From the NCBI GenBank assembly GCA_900320565.1, contig ONSR01000009.1:1149-65148 (forward strand): a DNA stretch of 64,000 bases. The letters are read 5' to 3'. Shown piece after piece: positions 40,761-49,987 of the stretch. Position numbers and translations under genes: made by a program. Position 1 is the first letter of the stretch. The number at the start of each line of letters is the position of its first letter. The DNA comes from an uncultured Prevotellaceae bacterium. Lineage in GTDB: Bacteria; Bacteroidota; Bacteroidia; Bacteroidales; Bacteroidaceae. The notes beneath the pieces were generated by a model, which did not search any database, was not told the DNA's origin, and saw only the letters and a list, made by a program, of their open reading frames with translations.

Positions 40761-43700
40761 ATGAAAAAGACATTACTCCTTTGTGCTGCCGCCCTACTCT
40801 CTGTGGCAGCCAGCGCAGGCAACGGCATCAGCGAAGTCAGCGCTAACATCGCAATACTCCCCTCCTCCTATTATGACGGAGACGTTGAATGGAAAGCATG
40901 GACCTGGGTCTATAACTCTGGTCAAGGGTATGGCTGGCCGCAAAACGAATCAAACGAGCACTACAATTGGGTAGTAGGCACGCCTGAGCCAGATGCAGAA
41001 GGTCGTGAGTGGTTCGAGCCCGGCTTTGATATGAGCGCAAAGGCTGGCGACCAGAACATCTATTTGACTGACAATCTCGGCCAGCCCACACCCATCATTT
41101 GGGAAGAACACAATGCACCTTTCTGTGCAGATACATGGTACAACGGACAAGCCTCCTATCAGTGGACGAGTGTAAACGTCATTGCCGACATCTATTTCCG
41201 CCGCACTTTCACAATCGACCCGTCGATGGAACTGAACGGCCCCGTCTATCTGGCTTGCACCCACGATGACTCTCCAAGCGAATTCTACCTCAATGGCGAA
41301 CTCGTCTATGCAACCACTGACGGATGGGAAGACAAAGGCAAATACATTCAACTAACCGAGGAACAGAAAGCGCTCATCAAACTGAATGGCGAAGAGAATG
41401 TCGTGGCCGTGCACGTTCATCAGAACTGGGGCGGAGCCCTTGCCGATGTAGGTCTCTACACAAAAGAGGAGGATGGTGGTGGCGACGACCCGCAACCAGA
41501 AAACATGCTCGATATGGGTTACATTACCCCTTGGACTGGAAAGTTGCTCTTCAACAGCGAAGGCGGCTATAACACTGGCGGCATTCACGAATGGGAACAA
41601 CTCTACGAAGCTCAAGAAGGCGACACATACACCATCACAATGCCAACCGCTTGTTGGTATGCAGATTATGGCAGGTTGCAATTCAAAACACCTATTACCA
41701 TTCACAGCAACCACAACTATACCTTCTCCGTCACGCTCAAAGCAGATAAAGACATAAGCGAGGTGGGCGTTGCATTGAAGGAAAACGAGGATGACGGACT
41801 TTGCCTGCTCGATGACATCATTTCCCTTCAAGCTGGCAAGCAAACCACTTTCACGCAAAATGACCTGACTGGCATCGACCTGAAGGACGCCAAGATTGCC
41901 CTCGCTTTCGCTACCGAGGAAGACAATACCACAATCACGCTCTCCAACATCAGCATTTACGACCAGACAGAAGGACGTGAGCTCTGGACTGGCACATCCT
42001 ATTACAATTGGTGCTACTACGCCAACGAAGGGGGCGACCGCATCCAAGACATGCAAATCGACGGACGGACAGAGACGCTTAGCTGGACGCAAGCAGACTT
42101 CGACGATTCCGAGTGGTCTGAAGCCGTGATGCCAATCGGTGACTGGGGAGCCCTTCCAAATGGAGGAGTGCGAACAGAATGGCCTGGTGGTGAGAGCACA
42201 AACTTCTGGTTCCGCCGCAACTTCAACCTCGACGAAGTTCATCCCACTTCCAAATATGTTCTGCACGTCCTTCACGACGACAGTTATCGCATTTGGGTAA
42301 ATGGCAACCTGCTCGACGAAGCAGAGGATTGGACAAGCGGCACCAATGCCGTTAAACTGGAAATAAGCGCAAAAATACTGAAGGAGGGCAACAACGTCAT
42401 TGCTGCATATGTTCAGCAAAACTTTGGTGGCAAACTCTACGACTGCGGCATGACAGAGGAGTTGAACTTCTACGAAGACTACGACCCTGATGCCGACCAA
42501 TCGCAACTCATTTTCAATGAGATAATGATTGGCAACATCGACCAGTACATCGACTATTCATGGAACTACGGAGGTTGGGCTGAGATATACAACCCGAGCG
42601 ACCAGAACATCTCCCTTGACGGGCTTTATATCACAGACGATGTAAACGACCAAAGGAAGTTCCAGTTGCCAGCCGGAACAGGCGTCGTGAAGGGCGGCGA
42701 GTTCAAGGTCATTTACTTCGACCACAATGCTGCCGACGGCACCTTTGGCGACACTGCTTATAAGCAAGTCCGATTCAAGTTAGATAATGGTGGTGGCTCA
42801 CTCTATCTATATGACACCGATGGAAACCTCCTCACATCAGCCGACTATCCTGGATGCATTACACGTTGCTCTTGGGCACGAATTCAAGATGGCGCTCGAG
42901 AATGGGGCTGGACTGGAACCCCTACACTTGCCGCTTCCAACAACGGCAGCGACTTTGCTGAGTTCCGGCTTGAAGCACCCGTCATCGATACTGACTCGAA
43001 ACTCTTTACCGAGCCTTTTACCATTCAGGTCGATATTCCTGAAGGAACGACTCTCCGCTACACAACAGATGGCACAACGCCCTCACTCACAAATGGTTCG
43101 ACAAGCGAGGATGGCATCTTCGACATCAGCGAAACCAAGGTTTATCGCTTTGGCCTCTTCCAAGCAGGCATGCTCCCAAGCCCTGTCATTACCCGCAGTT
43201 ATATCTATCGCAACCACGATTACTACTTGCCCGTCATCTCTATTGCCACCAATCCCAAAAACCTTTATGACGGCAAGATTGGTGTCTATACGGACGGAAA
43301 CAATGGTGTGAGCGGACGAAATCATGGCCCTTCCAACATCAATATGGACTGGGAACGACCCGTCAACTTTGAGTTCATCACACCCGATGGCAAGATGGCT
43401 GTCAATCAGGAGGCTGAGTTCGTCATTTCTGGAGGCTGGAGTCGCCACTACGCTCCCTCGTCGTTCAAGATAAAGGGGACGAACAGATACGAAGGAAAGA
43501 AGACCATCGACTACTATCCTTTCTTCTCGAACAGGCCTCATAACAAGTACCGCCAAATCATGGTCCGCAATGGTGGCAACGACAACAACTCGCAGGCTCA
43601 TGGTCGTGTTCGTGATGCCATGACTCAGCAAGTACTCATGTCGAGCGGTTTCTATTGCGACTGTCAGGACTATCAGCCCGTTCATATCTTCTTCAATGGA

Positions 43701-45827
43701 CGTTATCTTGCCCAACTTAACCTGCGAGAACCCAACAATCGCTATCATGGCTATGCCAATTATGGCTATGACGACGACGAGATGGATGCTTTCGAATATT
43801 CGAATGGCTACTTCCAGATGGCTGGCACTAAGGATGCCTTCAACAGATGGGGACAATTAGCTCAGGGTTGTTCTAAGCCCAATACCTACGAACAACTTAA
43901 GCAACTCATCGACATCGACGAGATAACAAACTTCTTTGCCGCTATCAGTTACATTGGCTGCAGCGACTGGATTTGCAACAATAACAACGTCAAGGGCTAT
44001 CGTTCCCTACCCGATGGTAAGTTCCGAATGACGCTTCACGACCAGGACTGGGGTTGGAGCAACTCGAACGGCGTACAGCTCCTGGAAAGCAGCGGCAATA
44101 ACGAACTGCTCACAATATACAGAAACATGAAGCGGAACAGTGCCGATTTCCGCCGTCGTTTCATTGATGCATATTGCATCCTGCACGGAAGTGTGTTCAC
44201 GAGAGAGCGTTGTTTCAACATCTGCGACAGTATTTGCCGTCTTGTGGAACCTGCCCTTGCATGGGAAAGCAAAGAGCCGTGGACTTCCTTGAACGAGCAG
44301 AAATCCTCTATGGCAGGTCAGACATCAAGAAACGCACGTATGAATGCTTTGAAATCTGCTTACGGGCTTGGCAACGGAATGAATGTCAAATTCAATGCAA
44401 ACATACCTGGAGCCGCATTCCTCATCAATGGTCAGCCTGTTCCAGGAGCAGAGTTCAACGGTATGCTCTTTGCCCCTGTCACACTCGAGGCCTCAGCTCC
44501 GGCAGGTTACAACTTTGTAGGATGGAGCAAGAGTGGCGGTTCGACTATAACAGATATCCACAAAGGAGATAGTTGGAGCTATTGGGATCAAGGTTCACTC
44601 GACGGCACAGACTGGAAAACAGGGGCTGCCTCCAACTGGTCTCAAGGCCCAACTCCACTCGGTTACGGCAAGAACTCTATCGTCACAACCATCAGTTACG
44701 GAGGCAACAGCAGTCAGAAGCATCCAACTTACTACTTCCGCAAGAACCTCACCATTGACGCTGAGTTAGAGAACATAACCTCCATGACGCTCAATTTCAC
44801 GGCAGATGATGGGTTTGTAGTTTACGTCAACGGAACTGAAGCCACACGCTATCTTATGCCAGATGGCGAGATTGCTTTCAATACCTACGCAACCACTTAT
44901 GCTCCTGACAATCCAGATTCAGGGACAATCGACCTGCCCGTCAGTCTTCTTCGGAAGGGAGAGAACATTATTGCTGTCGAGGTGCACAACAATGTTCCAG
45001 GTTCCAGCGACATCTATTGGGACGCAGAAATTAGTTACACAACCAGTGCAGGCATTGCTATCGTCAGCCGAGAACGCTCTCTCACGCTCGACACAGATGC
45101 CAACACGGAGATTCAAGCCATCTTCAAACCGCTGCATCCAGCATGTCTCATTGAGGCTGGCTCGTCGCCTGTCGTAGTGAACGAAGTCAGCGCCACAAAT
45201 ACTGTTGCAGCCAACGAATACGGCAAGCGCAACGACTGGATTGAGCTTTACAATACGACTGGGCAGGATATCGATCTCGAAGGCATGTTCCTGACTGACG
45301 ATCCTGCTGAGCCCGAGAAATACCAAATCACTTCGAATCTACTAGAAGGCTCAAGCATCATTCCGGCTCACGGCTATTACATCATTTGGGCAGACAAGCT
45401 CGATCCGTTGCGACAACTGCATGCAAACTTCAAACTCGCTAATGGCGACGACGAAAGCGTCACCCTTACTGCTGCAGATCATTCATGGAGCAACACCCTA
45501 ACTTACTGCATGATGAACGGAGACGAAAGCGTTGGCCGCTATCCAGACGGAGGTAAGCGAACTTACCTCATGACCCGTCCCACCATAGATGCCACGAATA
45601 CCCTCACCTCTTATAGTGAGTTGCTCTACGGCATCGACGAGAACTTCGATGAAGAAACCTTCCTCGATGCCAGCACATCACCCGCAATGGCTAATGGCGG
45701 AACTGCTGGAACAAAGTACTACACCATTGATGGCATAAGGTTTAATCAACCTAAACGAGGCATCAACATTGTTCGCACAACCGGTTCCGACGGCAAGGTC
45801 AGCGTCAAGAGAATACTCGTAAATTAG
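40761..45827 (+). CDS. Giant secreted CotH-kinase-type, lamin-tail multidomain protein
   Basis: 1688 residues from the ATG at 40761 ('MKKTLLLCAAALLSVAASAG' signal peptide), 4 bases after the GH18-like gene. Domains, approximately: jelly-roll modules with 'FYLNGELV..TDGW' (110-240), 'RIWVNGNLLDEAEDW' (465-580) and 'FVVYVNGTEATRYL' (1300-1445); lamin-tail domains (582-700 'FNEIMIGN...GWAEIYNPS'; 1470-1570 'VVNEVSATNT...DWIELYNTTG'); a chitobiase-C-like segment (738-815 'LRYTTDGTTPSLT'); and the CotH domain (816-1120 'GRYLAQLNLREPNNRYH', 'MTLHDQDWGW'). CotH proteins include atypical protein kinases. The tail 'YYTIDGIRFNQPKRGINIVR' resembles Prevotella C-termini. It is probably surface-exposed or secreted. 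Confidence 0.85.
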   Translation: MKKTLLLCAAALLSVAASAGNGISEVSANIAILPSSYYDGDVEWKAWTWVYNSGQGYGWPQNESNEHYNWVVGTPEPDAEGREWFEPGFDMSAKAGDQNIYLTDNLGQPTPIIWEEHNAPFCADTWYNGQASYQWTSVNVIADIYFRRTFTIDPSMELNGPVYLACTHDDSPSEFYLNGELVYATTDGWEDKGKYIQLTEEQKALIKLNGEENVVAVHVHQNWGGALADVGLYTKEEDGGGDDPQPENMLDMGYITPWTGKLLFNSEGGYNTGGIHEWEQLYEAQEGDTYTITMPTACWYADYGRLQFKTPITIHSNHNYTFSVTLKADKDISEVGVALKENEDDGLCLLDDIISLQAGKQTTFTQNDLTGIDLKDAKIALAFATEEDNTTITLSNISIYDQTEGRELWTGTSYYNWCYYANEGGDRIQDMQIDGRTETLSWTQADFDDSEWSEAVMPIGDWGALPNGGVRTEWPGGESTNFWFRRNFNLDEVHPTSKYVLHVLHDDSYRIWVNGNLLDEAEDWTSGTNAVKLEISAKILKEGNNVIAAYVQQNFGGKLYDCGMTEELNFYEDYDPDADQSQLIFNEIMIGNIDQYIDYSWNYGGWAEIYNPSDQNISLDGLYITDDVNDQRKFQLPAGTGVVKGGEFKVIYFDHNAADGTFGDTAYKQVRFKLDNGGGSLYLYDTDGNLLTSADYPGCITRCSWARIQDGAREWGWTGTPTLAASNNGSDFAEFRLEAPVIDTDSKLFTEPFTIQVDIPEGTTLRYTTDGTTPSLTNGSTSEDGIFDISETKVYRFGLFQAGMLPSPVITRSYIYRNHDYYLPVISIATNPKNLYDGKIGVYTDGNNGVSGRNHGPSNINMDWERPVNFEFITPDGKMAVNQEAEFVISGGWSRHYAPSSFKIKGTNRYEGKKTIDYYPFFSNRPHNKYRQIMVRNGGNDNNSQAHGRVRDAMTQQVLMSSGFYCDCQDYQPVHIFFNGRYLAQLNLREPNNRYHGYANYGYDDDEMDAFEYSNGYFQMAGTKDAFNRWGQLAQGCSKPNTYEQLKQLIDIDEITNFFAAISYIGCSDWICNNNNVKGYRSLPDGKFRMTLHDQDWGWSNSNGVQLLESSGNNELLTIYRNMKRNSADFRRRFIDAYCILHGSVFTRERCFNICDSICRLVEPALAWESKEPWTSLNEQKSSMAGQTSRNARMNALKSAYGLGNGMNVKFNANIPGAAFLINGQPVPGAEFNGMLFAPVTLEASAPAGYNFVGWSKSGGSTITDIHKGDSWSYWDQGSLDGTDWKTGAASNWSQGPTPLGYGKNSIVTTISYGGNSSQKHPTYYFRKNLTIDAELENITSMTLNFTADDGFVVYVNGTEATRYLMPDGEIAFNTYATTYAPDNPDSGTIDLPVSLLRKGENIIAVEVHNNVPGSSDIYWDAEISYTTSAGIAIVSRERSLTLDTDANTEIQAIFKPLHPACLIEAGSSPVVVNEVSATNTVAANEYGKRNDWIELYNTTGQDIDLEGMFLTDDPAEPEKYQITSNLLEGSSIIPAHGYYIIWADKLDPLRQLHANFKLANGDDESVTLTAADHSWSNTLTYCMMNGDESVGRYPDGGKRTYLMTRPTIDATNTLTSYSELLYGIDENFDEETFLDASTSPAMANGGTAGTKYYTIDGIRFNQPKRGINIVRTTGSDGKVSVKRILVN

Positions 45828-45851
45828 AATGATACAAGCTGGGCAAGAAAT

Positions 45852-45939
45852 GATAGCGTGTTAAGTTTCCAATTTAGGCGTGCTTAGTTTGCATTTTAAG
45901 CGTGCCAAATTGACAATGTAAGCGTGCTAAATTGAAAGA
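45852..45939. repeat. 22-bp tandem array E (4 units)
   Basis: Four 22-bp units with core AGCGTGYTAARTTT, starting 25 bases after the CotH stop and ending 37 bases before the first ketosynthase. A weak -7-like TAATATTG lies at 45950, but no clear promoter for the locus is seen. Confidence 0.85.
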
Positions 45940-45976
45940 AACACAAAACTAATATTGATAAGCAGGAAGGCAGACA

Positions 45977-47197
45977 ATGAATAGAAGAGTCGTCATAACC
46001 GGCATGGGCATTTGGTCGTGCATTGGAACGAACCTGGATGAGGTAACAGAATCCCTCCGCTTGGGTCGCTCCGGCATCGTGCTGGATAGCGACAGGCTGG
46101 GTTATGGATATCAGTCCGGACTGACTGGGCTGGTGAAGGTTCCCGTGTTGAAAGGATTGCTCGACCGTCACCTCCGTCGTGGATTCTCCGAGGAGGCCGA
46201 ATATGCTTACATGGCGAGCCTGGAGGCATTCCGCATGGCTGGGATTGACGATGCTTATCTCACGAGCAACGAGGTGGGCTGCATCTTCGGCAACGACTCG
46301 TCGGCAAAGCCTGTCATTGAGGCCGCCAGGATTATGGAAGAAAAACGAGACTCCGAGCTGCTCGGCCAGAACTATGTCTTCCAGTCGATGAACTCCACCG
46401 TGAACATGAACCTCAGCACCGCCTTCCATCTGAAGGGAGTCAACTTCAGCATCAGTGCGGCCTGTGCCAGCGGCAGCCACTCCATCGGCATTGCTTACAT
46501 GCTTGTAAAACAGGGACTTCAGGAGATGATTCTCTGCGGTGGTGCTCAAGAGACGAACCACTACAGTATGGCCTCGTTCGATGCCATCGGAGCATTCTCC
46601 AGACGCATGGACGAGCCTACAAAAGCCAGCCGCCCCTTCGACCGCGACCGCGACGGTCTGGTGCCCAGCGGAGGTGCGGCGGCACTGGTTCTCGAGGACT
46701 ATGACCACGCCTTGGCTCGCGGAGCAAACATTCTGGCTGAGGTCAAGGGTTACGGCTTCTCGTCGAACGGTACAGCCGTCATCAGTCAGCCGAGCGACGA
46801 AGGTTGCGCCATCGCCATGACGAGGGCAATGAAAGATGCCGGTTTGGAAGCCTCCGACATTGATTATATCAATGCTCATGCCACTTCTACGCCTTTAGGC
46901 GACAAGTTCGAGGCAATCGCTATCGACCGCCTCTTCCACGGGCAACACGCACTCGTCAGCAGTACCAAAGGCATGACCGGCCACGAGTGCTGGATGGCAG
47001 GAGCGAGCGAGGTGGTCTATTCCCTCATCATGATGCGCGGCAACTTCGTGGCACCCAACCTCAACTTTGAGAACCCCGACGAGTTCTCCGAGAAGCTCAA
47101 CATCGCCCGAACAACGACAGAAACAGACATAAAGACCGTCTTGAGTAACTCCTTTGGCTTCGGCGGCACGAACAGCGCACTGATAATTACAAAATAA
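45977..47197 (+). CDS. Beta-ketoacyl-ACP synthase 1 of the polyene-type locus
   Basis: 406 residues, a FabB/FabF-type condensing enzyme with the full active site: Cys163 in 'ISAACASGSH', His301 in 'NAHATSTPLGD', Lys331 and His336 in 'STKGMTGHE', and the C-terminal 'FGFGGTNSALIITK'. It would elongate an ACP-bound chain by two carbons. It opens the one-strand gene row that runs to the window end, after array E. It lacks the extra C-terminal domain of the other two ketosynthases. Confidence 0.93.
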   Translation: MNRRVVITGMGIWSCIGTNLDEVTESLRLGRSGIVLDSDRLGYGYQSGLTGLVKVPVLKGLLDRHLRRGFSEEAEYAYMASLEAFRMAGIDDAYLTSNEVGCIFGNDSSAKPVIEAARIMEEKRDSELLGQNYVFQSMNSTVNMNLSTAFHLKGVNFSISAACASGSHSIGIAYMLVKQGLQEMILCGGAQETNHYSMASFDAIGAFSRRMDEPTKASRPFDRDRDGLVPSGGAAALVLEDYDHALARGANILAEVKGYGFSSNGTAVISQPSDEGCAIAMTRAMKDAGLEASDIDYINAHATSTPLGDKFEAIAIDRLFHGQHALVSSTKGMTGHECWMAGASEVVYSLIMMRGNFVAPNLNFENPDEFSEKLNIARTTTETDIKTVLSNSFGFGGTNSALIITK

Positions 47198-47224
47198 CGC
47201 ACATAACCTTTAATTGAGAAGACT

Positions 47225-47752
47225 ATGAAAAGAGTATTTCTAGCCTTGGTGGCAGTGTTTGCCAGCATCGTAGCCTTTGCAGGCAACCCGTTGAAAGTTA
47301 CAAACAGTACAGTTGCGCTCAAGCAGTTCATGAAGGAACAAGCGAATGCGACTCTGGTCATTGATTGGAGCAAAGCCCAGTATGACAACAAGAAATCGGC
47401 TTCCGCAGAGTTCGGAACCGACTATAACTTCATCAAGGATGACTGCGTCAACAAACTCATCGAAGGCTTCAATGCCAAGTCGAAAGGTGTCAAACTGACG
47501 AAAGACAAGAAAGGCACTGACTACAAATTCACAATCACAGTACGCAACCTAGACTCGTTCGTCAATGTAATGGGATTTGGACCTCGCTGGGAAGCCAAGG
47601 TGTGGGGCACTCTGAAGATTACCAATGCTAAAGGCGGCATCGTGGCCGAAGTGGATATCACCCAGGCAGAGGATGGCACAGACTATGTTCGTCGCGAAGC
47701 CTTTGGAAAGACCTTTATGCTTTTAGGTTACAAGATTGCAAAATTGAAATAA
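47225..47752 (+). CDS. Secreted protein of unknown function in the polyene-type locus
   Basis: 175 residues with a signal peptide ('MKRVFLALVAVFASIVAFAG'). The mature part has 'NATLVIDWSKAQYDNKK' and a beta-rich core 'YKFTITVRNLDSFVNVMGFGPRWEAKVWGTLKIT' ending in 'GKTFMLLGYKIAKLK'. No family recognised; the strand pattern could suit a lipid-binding fold. It lies 27 bases after the ketosynthase and 16 before the methyltransferase, so it belongs to the locus and may help handle the product in the periplasm (inference). Confidence 0.7.
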   Translation: MKRVFLALVAVFASIVAFAGNPLKVTNSTVALKQFMKEQANATLVIDWSKAQYDNKKSASAEFGTDYNFIKDDCVNKLIEGFNAKSKGVKLTKDKKGTDYKFTITVRNLDSFVNVMGFGPRWEAKVWGTLKITNAKGGIVAEVDITQAEDGTDYVRREAFGKTFMLLGYKIAKLK

Positions 47753-47768
47753 CCTTGTTTTTCTTGAG

Positions 47769-48872
47769 ATGAATTTATTTCCTGCGTTAGAAAGCAGATA
47801 CACAAAAGAACAACTCTCCGCTCGCGAGGCACAAAGGCAGGCTGAGTTCATTGCCTGGGGCCCGATAGTGTTCCAGGCGACCAGGCTGATGCTCAAGTTT
47901 GGCATCCTCGAGATGCTGAGAGACAGCGAAGACGGACTGACGGAAGCAGAAGTCGTCGAGAAGACAGGGCTGACGCGATACGCCGTCAAGTGCCTCCTGG
48001 AAGCTTCCCTCAGCATCGGCACCGTCCTCATCGACCCGGAAAGCGACCGCTACACAATCTCCAAGACTGGATGGTTCCTGCTCAACGACCCTGCAACAAA
48101 GGTAAACATTGACTTCAATCACGACGTCAACTATCAGGGCTTCTTCCACCTCGAGGAAGCACTCAAGGAGGGACGACCTGCCGGGCTGAAATGTCTTGGC
48201 GACTGGCCAACCCTCTACGAAGGACTTTCCTCATTTCCTGAGCAAGCAAAGGAAAGTTGGTTGAACTTCGACCACTTCTACAGTGATTCTTCCTTCCCAG
48301 AAGCACTCCGTATTGTCTTTGCCGAACATTTTGTCCGCTCGCTCTATGATGTGGGCGGCAATACTGGCAAGTGGGCTCTGCAATGCGTCGCCTATGATGA
48401 AAACGCAGAAGTCACTATCCTCGACCTTCCTCAGCAGATAAAGATGATGCAGGAGAACATCGCAGGCAAGCCAGGAGCAGAACGCATCAAGGGATTCGGC
48501 ATCAATCTGCTCGACAAGGAAGCCTCGTTCCCCCGACGAGAAGGTGGCCTCGATGCCATATGGATGTCGCAGTTCCTCGACTGCTTCAGCGAAGAAGAGA
48601 TTGTGAGCATCCTCACCAGAGCAAAGGAAGCAATGGACCAGGACACACGCCTCTTCATCATGGAACTCTTCTGGGACCGTCAACGCTTCGAGCCCGCCGC
48701 CTTCTGCCTCACAATGACCAGCCTCTACTTCACGGCAATAGCCAACGGGAACAGTAAGATGTACCACAGTGATGACATGAGACGCCTCATTCGTCAGGCA
48801 GGACTGGAGATAGAAAGCATTCACGATGGGCTGGGACAAGGGCATAGCATCATGGTATGCAAGAAACTTTAA
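47769..48872 (+). CDS. SAM-dependent O-methyltransferase
   Basis: 367 residues. The N-terminal winged-helix/dimer region ('ATRLMLKFGILEMLRDSEDGLTEAEVVEKTGLTRYAVKCLLEA') is as in small-molecule O-methyltransferases. The SAM motif I is 'YDVGGNTGKWAL' (about 193-204), followed by 'VTILDLPQQIKMM' and 'FLDCFSEEEIVSIL'. It would methylate a hydroxyl of the aryl or acyl product. Methyltransferases are a regular part of aryl-polyene and flexirubin loci. Confidence 0.85.
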   Translation: MNLFPALESRYTKEQLSAREAQRQAEFIAWGPIVFQATRLMLKFGILEMLRDSEDGLTEAEVVEKTGLTRYAVKCLLEASLSIGTVLIDPESDRYTISKTGWFLLNDPATKVNIDFNHDVNYQGFFHLEEALKEGRPAGLKCLGDWPTLYEGLSSFPEQAKESWLNFDHFYSDSSFPEALRIVFAEHFVRSLYDVGGNTGKWALQCVAYDENAEVTILDLPQQIKMMQENIAGKPGAERIKGFGINLLDKEASFPRREGGLDAIWMSQFLDCFSEEEIVSILTRAKEAMDQDTRLFIMELFWDRQRFEPAAFCLTMTSLYFTAIANGNSKMYHSDDMRRLIRQAGLEIESIHDGLGQGHSIMVCKKL

Positions 48873-48893
48873 AATGATAAACATCTAACAAAT

Positions 48894-49093
48894 ATGAACA
48901 GAAGCGAGATTGAAGAAAAAGTTAAACATTTCCTGATCGAAGAACTCGAGATAGACGAAGACAAGATTTATCCCGAAGCACGCCTCAAGGAGGACATGAT
49001 AAATACTTTGGATTCAAATTGAAAGCAGAAGAGATGGCAGGTATAGAAACCCTTGCCCAGTTCTGCGACTATATCGAAAGTAAAGTAAACTAA
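48894..49093 (+). pseudogene. Acyl carrier protein, broken by an internal deletion
   Basis: The ATG at 48894 opens a typical ACP N-terminus ('MNRSEIEEKVKHFLIEELEI', then 'YPEARLKEDM'), but after 'EDM' it reads INTLDSN and stops at 49022. From 49007, in another frame, a typical ACP C-terminus continues to TAA at 49093 ('FGFKLKAEEMAGIETLAQFC' onward). Between the halves only 8 bases remain where intact ACPs have about 51, including the 'DSL' serine that carries phosphopantetheine. The net loss of about 43 bases also explains the frameshift. It cannot function as an ACP. It sits between the methyltransferase and the acyltransferase. A sequencing or assembly error is less likely than a deletion but cannot be excluded. 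Confidence 0.85.
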
Positions 49094-49095
49094 AG

Positions 49096-49983
49096 ATGGC
49101 AGAACAAGAGTGGGCAGGCACGACTTATGGCAACGCATGGATGCACAAGTGGCTCATCCGTATGCTTCGGCACATTGATGTGCGCATCTTGTACCTCTTC
49201 GTGGCCATCTTCGTCATCCCTGTCTGCTTGGTTTTGAACCCTAGCCGAGGCATCGCCTATCGCTACTTCCGTCGTCGCATCGGGTATGGCAGGCTGAAAT
49301 CTGCATGGAAGACTTACGTCAACCATTGCCTCTTCGGGCAAGTCGTGGTCGATAAGTTCGCAATGTACGCCGGCAAGAAGTTCGACGTAGAGGTCGAGAA
49401 CTACAATGAGTTCCTCGAGCGGGCCTCGAGGGAAGAGGAAGGTTTCGTGCAGTTGAGCGCCCACATTGGCAGCTACGAAATAGCGGGCTACACGCTTGCC
49501 GTCGAAGGTAAGAGCTTCAACGCACTGGTCTTTGCTGGCGAAAAAGCATCAGTCATGCAGAATCGCAACAAGATGTTCGCTGACACAAACATCAACATGA
49601 TTGCCATTCAACCAGACATGAGCCACCTCTTCGAGATAGACAAGGCACTGACCGACGGCGGGATCGTCAGCATGCCTGCCGACCGCATCAATGGTTCACA
49701 GAAATGCATCGAGCATGTCTTCCTCGGAGCAAAAGCGAAGTTCCCGCTCGGACCATTCTCCGTAGCGACAATGAGAGGGCTCGACGTGCTTGCCGTCAAC
49801 GTGATGAAAGACTCACTCACGAGCTATAAGATTTACGTCACACCGCTCGCCTACGACAAGGAAGCTTCGCGCCAGGAACAGATAAGGCAACTCTCCAGCG
49901 CCTATGTGGCAGAGCTTGAGAAGCGAGTTCGGCAGTATCCCACGCAATGGTACAACTATTTTGAATTCTGGCAGGAAGGATAA
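49096..49983 (+). CDS. Lysophospholipid acyltransferase-family protein (LpxL/HtrB-like)
   Basis: 295 residues. A membrane segment lies at about 27-50, then the acyltransferase motif H-x4-E as 'SAHIGSYEIAG' (His123, Glu128), 'SMPADRINGSQ' and 'GAKAKFPLGPFSVA'. Lauroyl-transferase-like enzymes use acyl-ACP to acylate lipids at the cytoplasmic face of the inner membrane. Here it could attach the polyene or fatty chain to a lipid core. It starts 2 bases after the broken ACP's stop. Confidence 0.85.
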   Translation: MAEQEWAGTTYGNAWMHKWLIRMLRHIDVRILYLFVAIFVIPVCLVLNPSRGIAYRYFRRRIGYGRLKSAWKTYVNHCLFGQVVVDKFAMYAGKKFDVEVENYNEFLERASREEEGFVQLSAHIGSYEIAGYTLAVEGKSFNALVFAGEKASVMQNRNKMFADTNINMIAIQPDMSHLFEIDKALTDGGIVSMPADRINGSQKCIEHVFLGAKAKFPLGPFSVATMRGLDVLAVNVMKDSLTSYKIYVTPLAYDKEASRQEQIRQLSSAYVAELEKRVRQYPTQWYNYFEFWQEG

Positions 49984-49987
49984 AAAC

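Noticed and set aside
41352..42506. 384-residue minus-strand open frame
   Set aside because: Opposite the CotH gene; shadow frame.
48894..49093. Programmed frameshift in the ACP
   Set aside because: A frameshift could rejoin the halves but could not restore the missing DSL serine segment of about 43 bases.
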